From Prescottella defluvii (lineage in GTDB: Bacteria > Actinomycetota > Actinomycetes > Mycobacteriales > Mycobacteriaceae), in assembly GCA_029690005.1 (NCBI GenBank), contig CP121458.1, forward strand, positions 4,278,001 through 4,342,000: a DNA stretch of 64,000 nt, in the 5' to 3' direction. The number at the start of each line of letters is the position of its first letter. Position 1 is the first letter of the stretch. The notes under the pieces were generated by a model that worked only from the letters and a program-made list of their open reading frames with translations, made no database searches and was not told where the DNA came from. Below are positions 10,264 to 19,926 of this stretch, piece after piece. Position numbers and translations under genes: made by a program.

Positions 10264-11088
10264 CTAGGACTGCTGAGCGTCCGCGGCGGGAGCCTCGGCC
10301 TCGGCGGCCGGGGCAGCCTGCGAGAGGAGCTCCTGCTCCCACTCGGCGAGCGGCTCGCCCGTGCCGGCCTCCGGCTTGGCGTCCTTGTCGGCGCTCGCAC
10401 CAGCGCGAGCCTGCAGGCCCTCGGCGACAGCGGAGGCGACGACCTTGGTGAGCAGGGCGGCGCTACGGATCGCATCGTCGTTGCCCGGGATCGGGTAGTC
10501 GACGACGTCGGGGTCGCAGTTGGTGTCCAGGATCGCGATGACCGGGATGTTCAGCTTGCGCGCCTCGCCGACGGCGATGTGCTCCTTGTCGGTGTCGACG
10601 ACCCAGATGGCCGACGGAACCTTGGCCATGTCCCGGATGCCGCCGAGGGTGCGGTCGAGCTTGGTCATCTCACGCGTGAGCATGAGGATTTCCTTCTTGG
10701 CGCGACCCTCGAAGCCACCGGTCTGCTCCATCGACTCGAGCTCCTTCAGGCGCTGCAGGCGCTTGTGGACCGTCGAGAAGTTGGTGAGCATGCCGCCGAG
10801 CCAACGCTGGTTGACGTAGGGCATCCCGACGCGAGTGGCCTCACCCGCGATGGACTCCTGCGCCTGCTTCTTGGTGCCGACGAACAGGATGGTGCCGCCG
10901 TGCGCGACGGTCTCCTTGACGAATTCGTACGCCTTGTCGATGTACGTCAGCGTCTGCTGCAGGTCGATGATGTAGATGCCGTTGCGGTCGGTGAAGATGA
11001 AGCGCTTCATCTTCGGGTTCCAACGGCGGGTCTGGTGCCCGAAGTGTGCGCCGCTGTCGAGCAGCTGCCGCATGGTCACAACAGCCAT
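10264..11088 (-). CDS. rpsB: 30S ribosomal protein S2
   Basis: S2 is about 275 residues and part of the 30S head. Diagnostic stretches are [58 protein letters not shown] and [19 protein letters not shown]. The C-terminus carries an Ala/Glu-rich tail ([17 protein letters not shown]) usual in high-GC actinobacteria. The ATG at 11088 is chosen because it gives the standard MAVVTMRQ start. It is the first gene of the rpsB-tsf unit. The frame is intact. Confidence 0.96.
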   Translation of the reverse strand: MAVVTMRQLLDSGAHFGHQTRRWNPKMKRFIFTDRNGIYIIDLQQTLTYIDKAYEFVKETVAHGGTILFVGTKKQAQESIAGEATRVGMPYVNQRWLGGMLTNFSTVHKRLQRLKELESMEQTGGFEGRAKKEILMLTREMTKLDRTLGGIRDMAKVPSAIWVVDTDKEHIAVGEARKLNIPVIAILDTNCDPDVVDYPIPGNDDAIRSAALLTKVVASAVAEGLQARAGASADKDAKPEAGTGEPLAEWEQELLSQAAPAAEAEAPAADAQQS

Positions 11089-11418
11089 GGCTGTGTACCT
11101 CGTCTTTCGTGTGCCGGTTGTCGCAGGGATCGGTGACCCCCGCCCTGGCGTCCGCCCGGTGTCGGACCTGCACGAATGCGGGACCAGCCGACGACCGGGT
11201 ACTTGCGCGGACGCGCGAAGTCGGACTGTGCGTGCACAGACCGCCTGACAAGTGTACGGCCTGGGCGCGCGCACTCCTAACCCGCGGTCGGTTACTCCAG
11301 AAGACACAGGTGAGCGGGTCCCGCAATGCGAAACGGCAAATCTGTGGACACCCTGATCCGCCATCCACAGTCGACGCGCAGGCCACCCGTTTCCCGTCGG
11401 GACCGGACAGGGTCGGGC
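11089..11418. other. Intergenic region between divergent rpsB and M23 peptidase
   Basis: These 330 bases hold the rpsB leader and promoter on the minus strand and the upstream region of the peptidase on the plus strand. I see no further gene, and I could not pick out promoter hexamers with confidence. A longer peptidase start, reading from an ATG at about 11326, is possible but gives no better signal peptide. Confidence 0.5.
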
Positions 11419-11932
11419 ATGGGATTCGATGCTCGGGCGGCCCTGCGGGTCGGCGCCACTATGACAGTGGCGGCCGCGTGGATCGGCGCGGCACCGGCCG
11501 CCGCCGCCCCGCCGCGCATTCCACCTCCGGCCGCCGCCTTCCCGGACGACGGCGCCCGCCCGTCGTTCGACTGGCCGCTGCGCCCGCGGCCGCGGGTCGT
11601 CCGGGCGTTCGAGAAGCCCGCACAGAACTGGCTGCCCGGACACCGCGGGGTGGACCTCGCGGCCGCCCCCGGCCAGAGCGTGCTCGCCGCGGGCGCCGGC
11701 ACCGTGGTGTTCGCCGGAACCGTGGCGGGCAAACCCGTCGTCTCGGCTCGACCACCCCGGCGGACTGCGCACCACGTACGAGCCCGTCGAGGCGACGGTG
11801 ACTGCGGGCCGACTCGTCGATCGCGGCGCGGTCCTCGGGAACGTGGCGGTGGGCCATCCCGAATGCGCGGCGGCCGCGTGCCTGCACTGGGGCCTGCGGC
11901 GGGACCGGGAGTACCTCGATCCCTACCGCTGA
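11419..11932 (+). CDS. Secreted M23 family peptidase-like protein
   Basis: This is an exported protein with a lysostaphin-type (M23) fold, likely acting on peptidoglycan or as a regulator of hydrolases. The signal peptide is hydrophobic ([20 protein letters not shown], cut after AAAA). The M23 zinc motifs are present: [20 protein letters not shown] (HxxxD) and [16 protein letters not shown] (HxG). The frame breaks near 11745; one or two missing bases link GKPVVS to [18 protein letters not shown]. The position next to rpsB and opposite to it matches M. tuberculosis Rv2891. The length of about 170 residues is short but normal for this subfamily. Confidence 0.8.
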
Positions 11933-11972
11933 TCCGGGCCGTTCCGATCAGGCTGCTACCGTCCGGAGCCGG

Positions 11973-12911
11973 TCATGCGCGCGGATGAGCCTGGTCGTGG
12001 ACGGCCCGCAACCGCGCAACCGACACGTGCGTGTACAGCTGCGTCGTGGCGAGGCTCGAACGTCCGAGCACCTCCTGCACCACGCGCAGGTCGGCGCCAC
12101 CCTCGAGGAGATGCGTCGCGGCCGAGTGCCGCAGACCGTGCGGCGCGAGGCCGGGCGCGCCCGGCACGGTCTGCACGACGTCGTGCACGACGCTGCGGGC
12201 CTGACGCTGGTCGAGTCGACCACCGCGGCGCCCGAGCAGCAGCGCGTCCCCGGAGCGCGCGTTCACGAGTTCGGGTCGCCCGGCACGCAGCCACGCGTCG
12301 ATCGCGTCCTCGGCGGGTCGCCCGTACGGGACGACGCGCTCCTTGTTCCCCTTACCGAGCACGCGCAGCACACGGCGGTCGCCATCGACGTCGTCGACAT
12401 CGAGCCCGCACAGTTCTCCGACTCGGATGGCCGTCGAGTACAGCAGTTCGACGATCAACCGGTCCCGCAGCGCGATCGGATCCTCCTGCGCCGCTCCCGA
12501 TTCCGCAGCCGCCATCGCCTCCGCCGCCTGCTCCTGACGCAGGACCGGGGGCAACGTGCGGTGCGCCTTGGGCGCGACCAGCCGGACACCTGGATCGACG
12601 TCCATCCGCCCGTCCGCTGCGCCCACGCGGTGAATCCCTTCGCCGACGACGTCCGACGGGCGAGCGTCGTGCGGGCCACCCCGGCGCCGGCCTGAGCACC
12701 CAGCCATCCACGCAGCGCGCGCAGGTCCAGGTCGGCGAGGGTCGCGTCGGACCGGTCGCGGCACACGTACTCAAGCAGGCTCGTCACGTCCCCGAGGTAG
12801 GCGCGGACGGTGTGCGCGGAACGGCCCCGCTTCGAGGCGAAGATGCTCGGCGTAGTCGTCCAAATGGGACCGCAGCCCGGTCGGCAGCGCTCGGGTCGGG
12901 TCGACATCCAT
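11973..12911 (-). CDS. xerC: Tyrosine recombinase XerC
   Basis: XerC resolves chromosome dimers at dif together with XerD. The N-terminal SAM-like domain is seen in [22 protein letters not shown]. The catalytic residues are in place: Arg in [18 protein letters not shown], Lys in [29 protein letters not shown] (His-x-x-Arg) and the Tyr in [14 protein letters not shown]. The frame breaks near 12838 (two bases missing before RGRSAHTV) and near 12608 (one base missing before [14 protein letters not shown]). The repaired length of about 313 residues is normal. It lies between the M23 peptidase and an MFS gene, and the link to the nearby dprA and comM is conserved in mycobacteria. Confidence 0.93.
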
Positions 12912-12972
12912 GACCACCACCGTCGCGGTGACCGCGGGATTCCGCAAGTTCCCGCGCCGGTAGGGTTTTCGC

Positions 12973-14153
12973 GTGAAACGAGCGATTCCCATTCCTATGC
13001 TCTGCGTTCTTGCCCTCCTCTCGGCGATCGCTCCCTTGGCCACCGACATGTACCTTCCGGGCCTGCCCTCGATGGCGGACAGCCTGGGCACCTCACCCGC
13101 GAGCGTGCAGCTGACGCTCACCACGTTCATGGCCGGACTCGGGATCGGACAGCTGGTCATCGGACCGCTGTCGGACGGTCTCGGCCGACGGAACCTGCTG
13201 ATCGCGGGCACCGCACTCTGCGCCGCCAGTGGCGTCCTCTGCGCGATCGCTCCCAACGTCGGCGTGCTGATCGCGGCGCGTCTGCTGCAAGGGTTCAGCG
13301 GCGGTGCGGGAATCGTGCTGGCGCGTGCGGTGATTGCCGACCGGGCGAAGGGCGACGCCGCGGCCCGGCTGTTCAGTGTGATGATGATCATCGGCGGTGT
13401 CGCCCGGTGATCGCACCACTGATGGGCGGCGCCCTGCTCGGACCGATCGGCTGGCGCGGAATCTTCTGGGTTCTCGCGGGCGCGGCGGTCGCGATGCTGA
13501 TCGGCGTCCTCGCCCTGGTCCCCGAGACGCTGCCGGTCGAGCGCCGACACGGCGGCGGACTTGCCGCGCTGGTCGGCAACCTCCGCTACGTCGTGACCAA
13601 CCGGACCTACCTCGGCTACGCCTTCACGTTCGCCTTCGGGTTCGGTGCGCTGTTCTCGTACATCTCGGCGTCGCCGTTCGTCGTCCAGGACGTGCTCGGG
13701 CTCTCACCCGGCCAGTTCTCGATCGTGTTCGCGATCAACTCGCTCGGCATCGTGACCGGCAGCATCGTCAACACCAAGCTGATCGGCACCTACCAGGCCC
13801 GCCAACTCCTCAAGTTCGGCGTGAGCCTGCTCGTCACGTCGGGCCTGCTGCTGACGCTCGCGACCACCATCGGCGGCAGCCGGATCTGGCTCATCCTTCC
13901 GCTGATGTTCGGGGTCGTCTCCAGCATCGGATTCATCATGGGCAACGCCACCGCGCTCGCGCAGGGGCAGGTGACCGAGGCGGCGGGCACCGGTTCCGCA
14001 TTGATGGGTGCATGCCAGTTCGGACTCGCGGCCATCGTGTCCCCACTGGTCGGGATCGCCGGACCCGACACCGCGGTTCCGATGGCGATCGCGATCCTGG
14101 CGTCGGGGCTCATCGCGATGACGTCACTGAAGGTCCTGGCCCGCGCCGCCTGA
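12973..14153 (+). CDS. MFS drug exporter, Bcr/CflA family
   Basis: This proton-driven efflux protein has 12 predicted membrane segments and about 393 residues. The family start is clear in [20 protein letters not shown]. The motif-A-like loop is [16 protein letters not shown], and [21 protein letters not shown] marks Bcr/CflA. The frame breaks at about 13404 (MMIIGGVA then [20 protein letters not shown]), repaired by one C. Substrates of the family include bicyclomycin and chloramphenicol-type drugs, but nothing here fixes the substrate. It is divergent from xerC, with 61 bases between the start codons. Confidence 0.88.
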
Positions 14154-14166
14154 GGCGCGGGCCAGG
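14135..14166. terminator. Bidirectional terminator between convergent genes
   Basis: CCTGGCCCGCGCC and GGCGCGGGCCAGG form a 13-bp perfect stem with a 6-base loop. It includes the last codons of the MFS gene and serves both it and the convergent siderophore-interacting protein gene. Confidence 0.8.
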
Positions 14167-14175
14167 AAGGAGCGA

Positions 14176-14955
14176 TCAGTTCGCGCTGGTCTCGACCGCC
14201 GCGAGCTCCGACTTCCACACCCGGAAACCCTCCTCGGTACGCCCTCGGCGCCAGTAGCCGGAGATCGACGCCGAGGCCGCGGGGACACCTCGCTCCTTAC
14301 GGATGTACGGGCGCAGGTGGTGCATGACGGTGTCCGCCTCGCCGTGGATGAAGACGTGCACGTCACCCGGAAGCCACGGCATCTCACGGACCGCCGTCAC
14401 CAGCGGGGCGTTGACGCCGGCCTCGCCGGCGCCCGCGAGGTCAGAGGTCGTTCCGCGGTACAACCACGTGATCTCGACGTTCGGTCCTGCCGACAGTTCG
14501 ATCCGGTCGCGCTCGTCGGCGACCTCGACGAACACCTTCGCGATCGCGTCGGAACCGAGCGCCTCGACCGCCGCCGAGATCGCCGGCAGCGCGGACTCGT
14601 CACCGGCGATGAGGTGCCAGTCGGCGGCCCATCGCGGCGCGTACGCGCCGCCGGGCCCGCGCACCGTCACCGAGGCACCCGGCTGCACCGACGCAGCCCA
14701 CGGCCCGGCGACCCCGTCGTCGCCGTGCACGACGAAGTCGATCGCGATCTCGCGCGCGACTGGGTCGACCGAGCGAACGGTGTACGTCCGCAGGACCGGT
14801 GCGTCGGCCGGACCGAACTCGATCTTGACGTACGAGTCGGTGAATATGGACGGCTCGAAGGTGTCGAAGCCGGGGTCACCCAGCAGCACCCGGACCATGT
14901 GCGGGGCGATCCGTTCGGTCCGCACCACTGTCAACGTCGATGTCTTCCGCGCCAC
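14176..14955 (-). CDS. Siderophore-interacting protein (FAD ferric-siderophore reductase)
   Basis: This SIP-family flavoprotein reduces ferric siderophores in the cytoplasm to release iron. The FAD-binding barrel carries RTYTVRSVDPVAREIAIDFV and GPWAASVQPGASVTVRGPGG. The NAD(P)H domain has LIAGDESALPAISA and DVHVFIHGEADTVMHHLR, and the C-terminus RKERGVPAASASISGYWRRG is diagnostic. About 259 residues, frame intact. GTG at 14955 is chosen because GGGGAGTG lies upstream. An IdeR/DtxR-type iron box sits 28 bases upstream of the start, so the gene is expected to be repressed when iron is plentiful. Confidence 0.92.
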   Translation of the reverse strand: MARKTSTLTVVRTERIAPHMVRVLLGDPGFDTFEPSIFTDSYVKIEFGPADAPVLRTYTVRSVDPVAREIAIDFVVHGDDGVAGPWAASVQPGASVTVRGPGGAYAPRWAADWHLIAGDESALPAISAAVEALGSDAIAKVFVEVADERDRIELSAGPNVEITWLYRGTTSDLAGAGEAGVNAPLVTAVREMPWLPGDVHVFIHGEADTVMHHLRPYIRKERGVPAASASISGYWRRGRTEEGFRVWKSELAAVETSAN

Positions 14956-14982
14956 GGCACACTCCCCACTTACGAGCAACAG

Positions 14983-15001
14983 TTAGGTAAAGCTAACCAT
15001 A
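14983..15001. promoter_or_regulatory. IdeR/DtxR iron box
   Basis: TTAGGTAAAGCTAACCATA closely matches the IdeR consensus TWAGGTWAGSCTWACCTWA; the core TTAGGT and CTAACC half-sites are exact. It lies 28 bases before the GTG of the siderophore-interacting protein, where binding of Fe-IdeR would block the promoter. The other flanking gene (GIY-YIG) is transcribed away, with its 3' end here, so the box serves the reductase. Confidence 0.85.
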
Positions 15002-15025
15002 TCCCGCGAGTGGGGGGCGGCGCTG

Positions 15026-16158
15026 TCAGCGCCCGTGCGGCCGCGCCATGGTCAGTCGCTGGACCCAGCCGTGCGCCGGCCACGCCTTGAGCCCGGCCCG
15101 GTCGGGCGTCACGCGGGTTCCCACGTACTTGGCTTCGAGTTCCGGATCGACCGCACCTGAGAAGCGATACTCCTGCTCACCGGCCGGGCCCACACTCTCC
15201 CAGGCGCTCACTCGGTACACCGCCCGAACGATGTTGTCCGCGAACACGATCACCGGAAGGTCGACGGCGTTGCGGGCGGCCGCGCCGGCGCGCCACGGCC
15301 CCCGCGACAGGGCGTACAGGTCGTCGGCGGTCAATCCGGCGCCGGCCGCGGCCGGAACCCGGACCAGTGCCCCGGGGACCGGCAACTCGGGCGCGGGGAG
15401 CGCCGAGTACTGAACCGCCAACTCCTCGACGGACATCGCGCGCTTCTCGAGGTCGGCCGGTTCTCCGGCGAGGTTCGTCAGTACGGGGTGATCGGGGCGG
15501 TGTTCCAGCAGGCGCAGCGCGTCGACCACCAAGTGCGCGGCTTCCTTGGCAGCTGAGGCAGAGTCGTGGGCGGCATCGATCCGGTGGCGGAGCACGATGT
15601 GCTCGACCGAGTGCCCGGCGGCGTAGATGTCACGGATCCGCTGGATCCAGGCGCTGCGGGTCTCGTCCGATCCGCCTCGCCAACGCCCTCGGCGTCGAGG
15701 GTCCCGGCCTCCCCGAGCGCGTCCCAGTCGTGCGAGTACACCTTGTTCCCGCGTCCCACACCGACGTAGAAGATCGTCAGGTCCCGCGGATCCCGCAGTG
15801 CGTAGACGTACAGGCCGAGGTTCTCGACCACGCGCGGCGAGAGCGGGTTCGGCGCCGGCTTACGCTCCCTCGGCTCGGCGGTGATCACCCGCATGACCGC
15901 CAGACGCAGCGCATCCGAGACCACGACACCCCCGGTCGCCGGGGCGTCGAACAGCACGCCCGCCGCATCGCGCACCGACGTGAACGTGCGCCCTGCGTTG
16001 AGATGCAGCGCGTTGACCACCGCGGTGAACTCGGCGAGCCTCACCTTGGGATCGCTCACCACGCCACGACCTTCGTCATCCGTAATGAAATCGCGGATAC
16101 CCGGCGCGGCCAGCAGCACTCGGGTGATGTCTTCGGGAACGGTCCAGACGGTAGCCAT
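15026..16158 (-). CDS. LEM-3-like GIY-YIG domain protein
   Basis: This is a protein of about 377 residues with a central GIY-YIG nuclease-type domain: LGLYVYALRDPRDLTIFYVGVGRGNKVYSH gives the two beta strands (xLY-xYVG) and the glycine-rich turn. After a frame break near 15672, RSAWIQRIRDIYAAG and EHIVLRHRI with AAKEAAHLVVDAL complete the domain. The N-terminal part (DITRVLLAAPGIRDFI, SDPKVRLAEFTAVVNAL) and the C-terminal part (VIVFADNIVRAVYRVSAWESV) look like extra domains of unknown role. It resembles the bacterial LEM-3-like GIY-YIG group, whose function is not established. It is divergent from the MaoC-like gene across a long palindrome. Confidence 0.7.
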
Positions 16159-16217
16159 GACGCGACTGTAGGCGATCCAGGGACCGCATGCGGTACGCCT
16201 TGCTGACCACCGGACGC

Positions 16218-16241
16218 AATCGTTTCCGATCGGAAACGATT
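16218..16241. promoter_or_regulatory. 24-bp perfect palindrome, probable operator
   Basis: AATCGTTTCCGA is followed directly by its exact reverse complement TCGGAAACGATT, centred at 16229.5. It lies between the divergent starts of the GIY-YIG gene (16158) and the MaoC-like gene (16308). Length and symmetry fit a homodimeric TetR- or LacI-type operator. No regulator gene is adjacent, so the binding protein is unknown. Confidence 0.55.
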
Positions 16242-16307
16242 GGACGCGGTCAGGTCGATGTCCGCCCGATATCAGGCACGGGGCAGTTCTTCCGTCACAC
16301 TCGACAC

Positions 16308-16823
16308 GTGACCCGTTCCGCGGAATCGACGGACGACCGCGCCTCGCGCGCAGCGCGGCTGGTCGGCTACAGCTACCGCATGCCCGACTACTACGAGGTG
16401 GGTCGGGAGAAGGTCCGTGAGTACGCGGCGGCGGTGCAGAACGAGCACCCTGCGCACTACGACGAGAAGGCTGCGCAGGACCTCGGGTACCCCACGGTGA
16501 TCGCTCCCCTGACGTTCGTGTCGGTGATGGGGATCCTCGCGCAGAAGTACCTGCTCGAACAGATCCTCACCGGATTCGACCTGAGTCAGATCCTCCAGAC
16601 GGATCAGAAGCTCATATTTCACCGACCGATACGCGCCGGCGACCGACTGACCTTGGACGTCTCTCTCGATTCGTTTCGGCAGACCGCCGGCAGCGACATC
16701 ATCGTCACCAAGAACGTCGTACGCGACGCGAACGCCGAAACGGTCATCACGACGCTGACCACGTTGGTCGGACGCACGGGTGAGGAGCCGATCTGGATCG
16801 GATCCGGCGCATCAAGGAAGTGA
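16308..16823 (+). CDS. MaoC-like/UPF0336 dehydratase (HadA/HadC-type hot-dog protein)
   Basis: This hot-dog-fold protein has about 171 residues and resembles the N-terminal MaoC-like dehydratase group that includes mycobacterial HadA/HadC and UPF0336 proteins. Typical motifs are VGREKVREYAAAVQNEHPAH, DLGYPTVIAPLTFV, TDQKLIFHRPIRAGDRLTLD and DIIVTKNVVRDANAE. HadA/HadC are the non-catalytic partners of HadB in FAS-II elongation; no hadB partner is adjacent here, so its role is open. The GTG at 16308 is chosen as giving the usual short N-terminus before LVGYSYRMPDYYEV. The frame is intact. Confidence 0.8.
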   Translation: MTRSAESTDDRASRAARLVGYSYRMPDYYEVGREKVREYAAAVQNEHPAHYDEKAAQDLGYPTVIAPLTFVSVMGILAQKYLLEQILTGFDLSQILQTDQKLIFHRPIRAGDRLTLDVSLDSFRQTAGSDIIVTKNVVRDANAETVITTLTTLVGRTGEEPIWIGSGASRK

Positions 16824-16829
16824 TGATGC

Positions 16830-16848
16830 GCGAGCCGTGAGGGCTCGC
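16830..16848. terminator. Short hairpin between convergent genes
   Basis: GCGAGCC and GGCTCGC form a 7-bp stem with a 5-base loop between the MaoC-like gene and dprA, which converge with only 30 bases between them. Confidence 0.5.
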
Positions 16849-16853
16849 ACCGA

Positions 16854-17972
16854 TCACCGCTCGCGGAACCACCCCGTCTCGTCCGACCCGACGAAGCCGT
16901 CGAGCTCGAGCACCGGCAGGACCGCGCGCACGCGGTCGATCGCCACCCGGAATCCTCCGAGAGCTCCCGGACACCCCGTGTGCCGCTGGCCGGCAGCGCC
17001 TCGTACACCGCGGCAGCATCCCCCTCGAGCACGTCGAGCGCGCGGGCGGGCCCGCTGTCGTCGCCGTCGAGCCCGATCGGTCCCGCCTCCTCCACGACAT
17101 CGGCGGCGTTCGCCACCAGGCGCGCCTCGCCCTCGCGGATCATCCGGTGGCAACCGGTGGACGCCGCCGATGTCACCGGCCCGGGCACCGCCAGCACCGG
17201 ACGTCCCAGCCGCCGCCCCACGTCGCCGTGTTCCGCGCCCCGCTGCGCCACCCCGCCTCGACGACGACCACACCGTCGGACAGCCCGGCCACCAGCCGGT
17301 TGCGGGCCAGGAACCGATAGCGCGCAGGCGTCGTCCCGGGCGGATACTCGCTGATCACCGCTCCGTCGCGGGCGATCTGCTGGAGCAGCCGCGCGTGCCC
17401 GGCCGGGTAGGCGCGGTCGACGCCACAGGCCAGGACCGCGACGGTGAGGCCGCCCGCGCCGAGGGCTGCCCGGTGCGCGGCGGCGTCGATTCCGAACGCC
17501 GCCCCGGACACGATCGTCCACCCGTCCGCCGCGAGATCACCCGCGATCTCCGCGGTCGCGTGCTCGCCGTAGGAACTCGCCGCACGGGTGCCGACGACCG
17601 CCACCGACCTCGCAACCAGTTCGTCCACCGGTCGACTGCCCAGCACCCACAGCGCGAGCGGTCCACCGTCGTCGCGACCGTGTCCCAGACCGTCGAACGC
17701 GAGCAGGCGCCACCGCGGCCACTCGTCGTCGTCGGGCGTGACCAGACGCCCGCCCATCGCCCGCAGCAGGTCGAGGTCGCGTGCCGACGTGTCGAGGTGC
17801 GCCGCGCCGACGTCCGCCGGTCCAGGAAGCTCGACAGGTCCCGCTCCCGCACGGCGCGCGCGGCGTCCTCGGGGCCCACCGCCGACACCAGCTCGGCGAG
17901 CGGCGGACACGAGCCCTGCACCACCTTCGACAGGTACGCCCACGCCGACGAACGCGGATCGTGTCCGGTCAC
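16854..17972 (-). CDS. dprA: DNA processing protein DprA
   Basis: DprA loads RecA onto incoming single-stranded DNA in transformation. The Rossmann-like domain is clear: SVAVVGTRAASSYGEHATAE, IVSGAAFGIDAAAHRAAL, VLACGVDRAYPAGHARLL, ISEYPPGTTPARYRFLARNR and VVVEAGWRSGARNT. The C-terminal winged domain is visible in VLEGDAAAVYEALP and LELDGFVGSDETGW. The frame breaks near 17820, 17235 and 16960, each fitting a small indel in G/C-rich sequence. The GTG start at 17972 overlaps the comM stop (GTGA), so the two genes are translationally coupled in the uninterrupted state. Confidence 0.9.
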
Positions 17973-19226
17973 GGTGCGCCCGATCCCGGAACCCGAGCGC
18001 AGTCCCACCTGGTCCGCGCCCGGTGAACCCAGGCCGGCGAGGTCTGCGAGGGTCCACGCGACCCGCAGCGCGCGGTCGGCACCGCGCGCGGTGAGGGAGC
18101 CTCGACGCAGGGCCTTCTCGACCGGGCCGATGGCGTCGCGGGAGAGCCGGAACCGTTGTCGCAGAGCCGGACCCGGCACCTCGGCATTGGTCCGCCAGCC
18201 GTACGGATGCCATCGCTCGGCGGCGGCAGCGCGCGCCGCCGCAACCCTGGCACGCACGTCTTCCGTGCTCTCCCCACGCCGTCCATGAGCGCATCAGTCG
18301 AGGCGGCCTGCATTCGGATCCGCAGATCTACCCGGTCGAGCAGCGGCCCCGACAGCCGGCCGAGGTAGCGCCGCCGGGCCGTCGGCGCGCACGCGCAGTC
18401 GGCCTCCGCGCCGGTGCGCACGGACACGGATTGGCGGCGAGGATCAGTTGGAACCTCGCCGGGTACCGAGCGACCCCGTCCCGTCGGGCGATCCGCACCT
18501 CGCCGTCCTCGAGCGGCGTGCGCAACGCCTCGAGCGCCTTGGTGCCCATCTCGGCGCACTCGTCGAGGAAGAGGATTCCCCGGTGCGCCCGGCTCACCGC
18601 GCCGGGTTTGGCCATGCCGCTACCGCCACCGACGAGGGCACTCGCCGAGGACGTGTGGTGCGGCGCGATGAACGGCGGCTCGGTGATCAGCGGGCGCTCG
18701 GAAGTGAGGAGCCCGGCCACCGAGTGAATTGCCGTGACCTCCAACGCCTCCGATTCCGCCAACGCCGGCAGGACACCCGGCAGCCGTTGAGCCAGCATGG
18801 TCTTCCCGATCCCGGGCGGGCCCGTCAGCATGAGGTGGTGGGCGCCGGCCGCGGCGACCTCGATCGCCCACCGGGCTTCCGTCTGTCCCACGACCTCGCT
18901 GAGATCACTGCGCGCCGAGGTGGTCTCGGCGTCGAAGGGCGCCGGCGCCGCAAGCTGCCCCTTGCCCTGCAACCACTCCGTGACGGCGGTCAGCCGATCG
19001 GCACCGAACACCTCGATCCCGTCGACCAGCCCGGCCTCCGCGAGGGCCGCCATCGGGACCACGACTGCCGACCAGCCGGCGTTCTTCGCCGCCAGGACCG
19101 CGGGCAACACGCCCGCACCGTGCGCAGCCGACCGTCGAGCGCTAATTCCCCAGCAGCACGGTCTTCTCGAGCCGCGTCCGCGGCACCTGCCGGGCCGCGT
19201 CGAGCACCGCGCACGCGAGTGCCAGG
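17969..19226 (-). pseudogene. comM: comM/yifB 3' part (separated from its 5' end by the element)
   Basis: This is most of the Mg-chelatase-type AAA+ helicase ComM (branch migration of transformation intermediates). It begins at LALACAVLDAARQVPRTRLE and contains Walker A (TGPPGIGKTMLAQRLPG), Walker B (GILFLDECAEM) and LILAANPCPCA, followed by the C-terminal RLSRDAIGPVEKALRRG and GADRALRVAWTLADLAG. Several frame breaks occur (near 19130, 18400, 18290 and 18000) and look like undercalled G/C runs. The true loss is at the upstream end, where sequence past 19226 belongs to the inserted element, so no start codon or N-terminal domain remains in cis. The stop at 17969 overlaps the dprA start. Confidence 0.85.
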
Positions 19227-19250
19227 GCATAGGGACAGTAAAGACTGTTC
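19210..19250. repeat. attL junction
   Basis: Read on the minus strand, element sequence ending in CTATGCC meets comM codons CTGGCACTCGCGTGC. Compared with the right junction, the only shared run at the crossover is CCT (19224-19226), which fits the 2-3 base overlap of serine integrases. The exact crossover within this trinucleotide is inferred. Confidence 0.6.
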
Positions 19251-19263
19251 TCGAAACGAGATC

Positions 19264-19300
19264 GGCCCCGGTTGGTGCTACCAACACCAGATCCGGGGCC
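19264..19300. terminator. Long hairpin just inside the left end
   Basis: GGCCCCGG and CCGGGGCC form an 8-bp outer stem, and the 21-base interior contains further complementary bases (TTGGTG and CACCA). It lies between attL and the first gene of the element. It may insulate the element from comM transcription, or be a terminator for leftward transcription. Confidence 0.45.
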
Positions 19301-19327
19301 TAGGAACACACGGACTTAGGACTCCGC

Positions 19328-19909
19328 ATGAACCGTATGACAAGTGTATCGACGGCCACCGACAAGTTCGTCAAGACAGAAGACGCCGTCACCCTCTGGC
19401 TCGCCTCACAGCCGATCTGGACCCACCACGCCTGCGACGGCTACGACCTCATCATCCGATCCGGCGACCAGCAGGCATACATTGGCCGATACGAGGCCGC
19501 ATCCAGCATCATCGACACCGTCAAGACACACATACGGCTCCTCGCCGGCGTCTGCGGAAAGGGTCGCGTCGACCAGATCGAGCATGGTGCCAGCGTCACC
19601 TACCAGAGCGGAACCCACGTCGACTTCGAGGTTCACCTCCGCGAGTGCGCTGGCCATCTCACCGAGTTCGGCGAAACCAAGTTCCAGAACTCTGCATCCG
19701 AAAAGGGTTCCACGACTGTGAGCATGGATCGGCTCATCGTGCTCGACCATCAGCGCAACATCGTAGAGACGGAATGGAACGTATGGGTGATGGCCGATCT
19801 GGAGGGCCTTGAAGCTGGCGTCCATCCGCAAGACATCCCCTCCGTTATCGAGGCGTTGAAGGGCCTTCACGCCCGCTGGCTGTCTGTGACATCGCCTGCT
19901 GCTGCCTGA
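19328..19909 (+). CDS. Hypothetical protein of the element (about 193 residues)
   Basis: I do not recognise this protein. It is soluble, acidic and of mixed alpha/beta character. It has a helical start (KFVKTEDAVTLWLASQP), a central beta-rich region (YDLIIRSGDQQAYIGRYEAA, VTYQSGTHVDFEVHL) and a C-terminal helix (PSVIEALKGLHARWLSV). The ATG at 19328 or the second one four codons later (MTSV) are both possible. It is the first gene inside attL and points away from comM. A hairpin follows its stop. Position at the end of an integrated element often holds cargo such as defence or immunity functions, but nothing in the sequence proves this. Confidence 0.65.
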   Translation: MNRMTSVSTATDKFVKTEDAVTLWLASQPIWTHHACDGYDLIIRSGDQQAYIGRYEAASSIIDTVKTHIRLLAGVCGKGRVDQIEHGASVTYQSGTHVDFEVHLRECAGHLTEFGETKFQNSASEKGSTTVSMDRLIVLDHQRNIVETEWNVWVMADLEGLEAGVHPQDIPSVIEALKGLHARWLSVTSPAAA

Positions 19910-19926
19910 TCCCGTTTGGTTGGGCC

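Noticed and set aside
17969-19226. Reading the comM breaks as proof of pseudogenisation after insertion
   Set aside because: The breaks are of the same one-base type seen in essential genes, so they probably come from sequencing. Only the insertion itself is taken as a real disruption.
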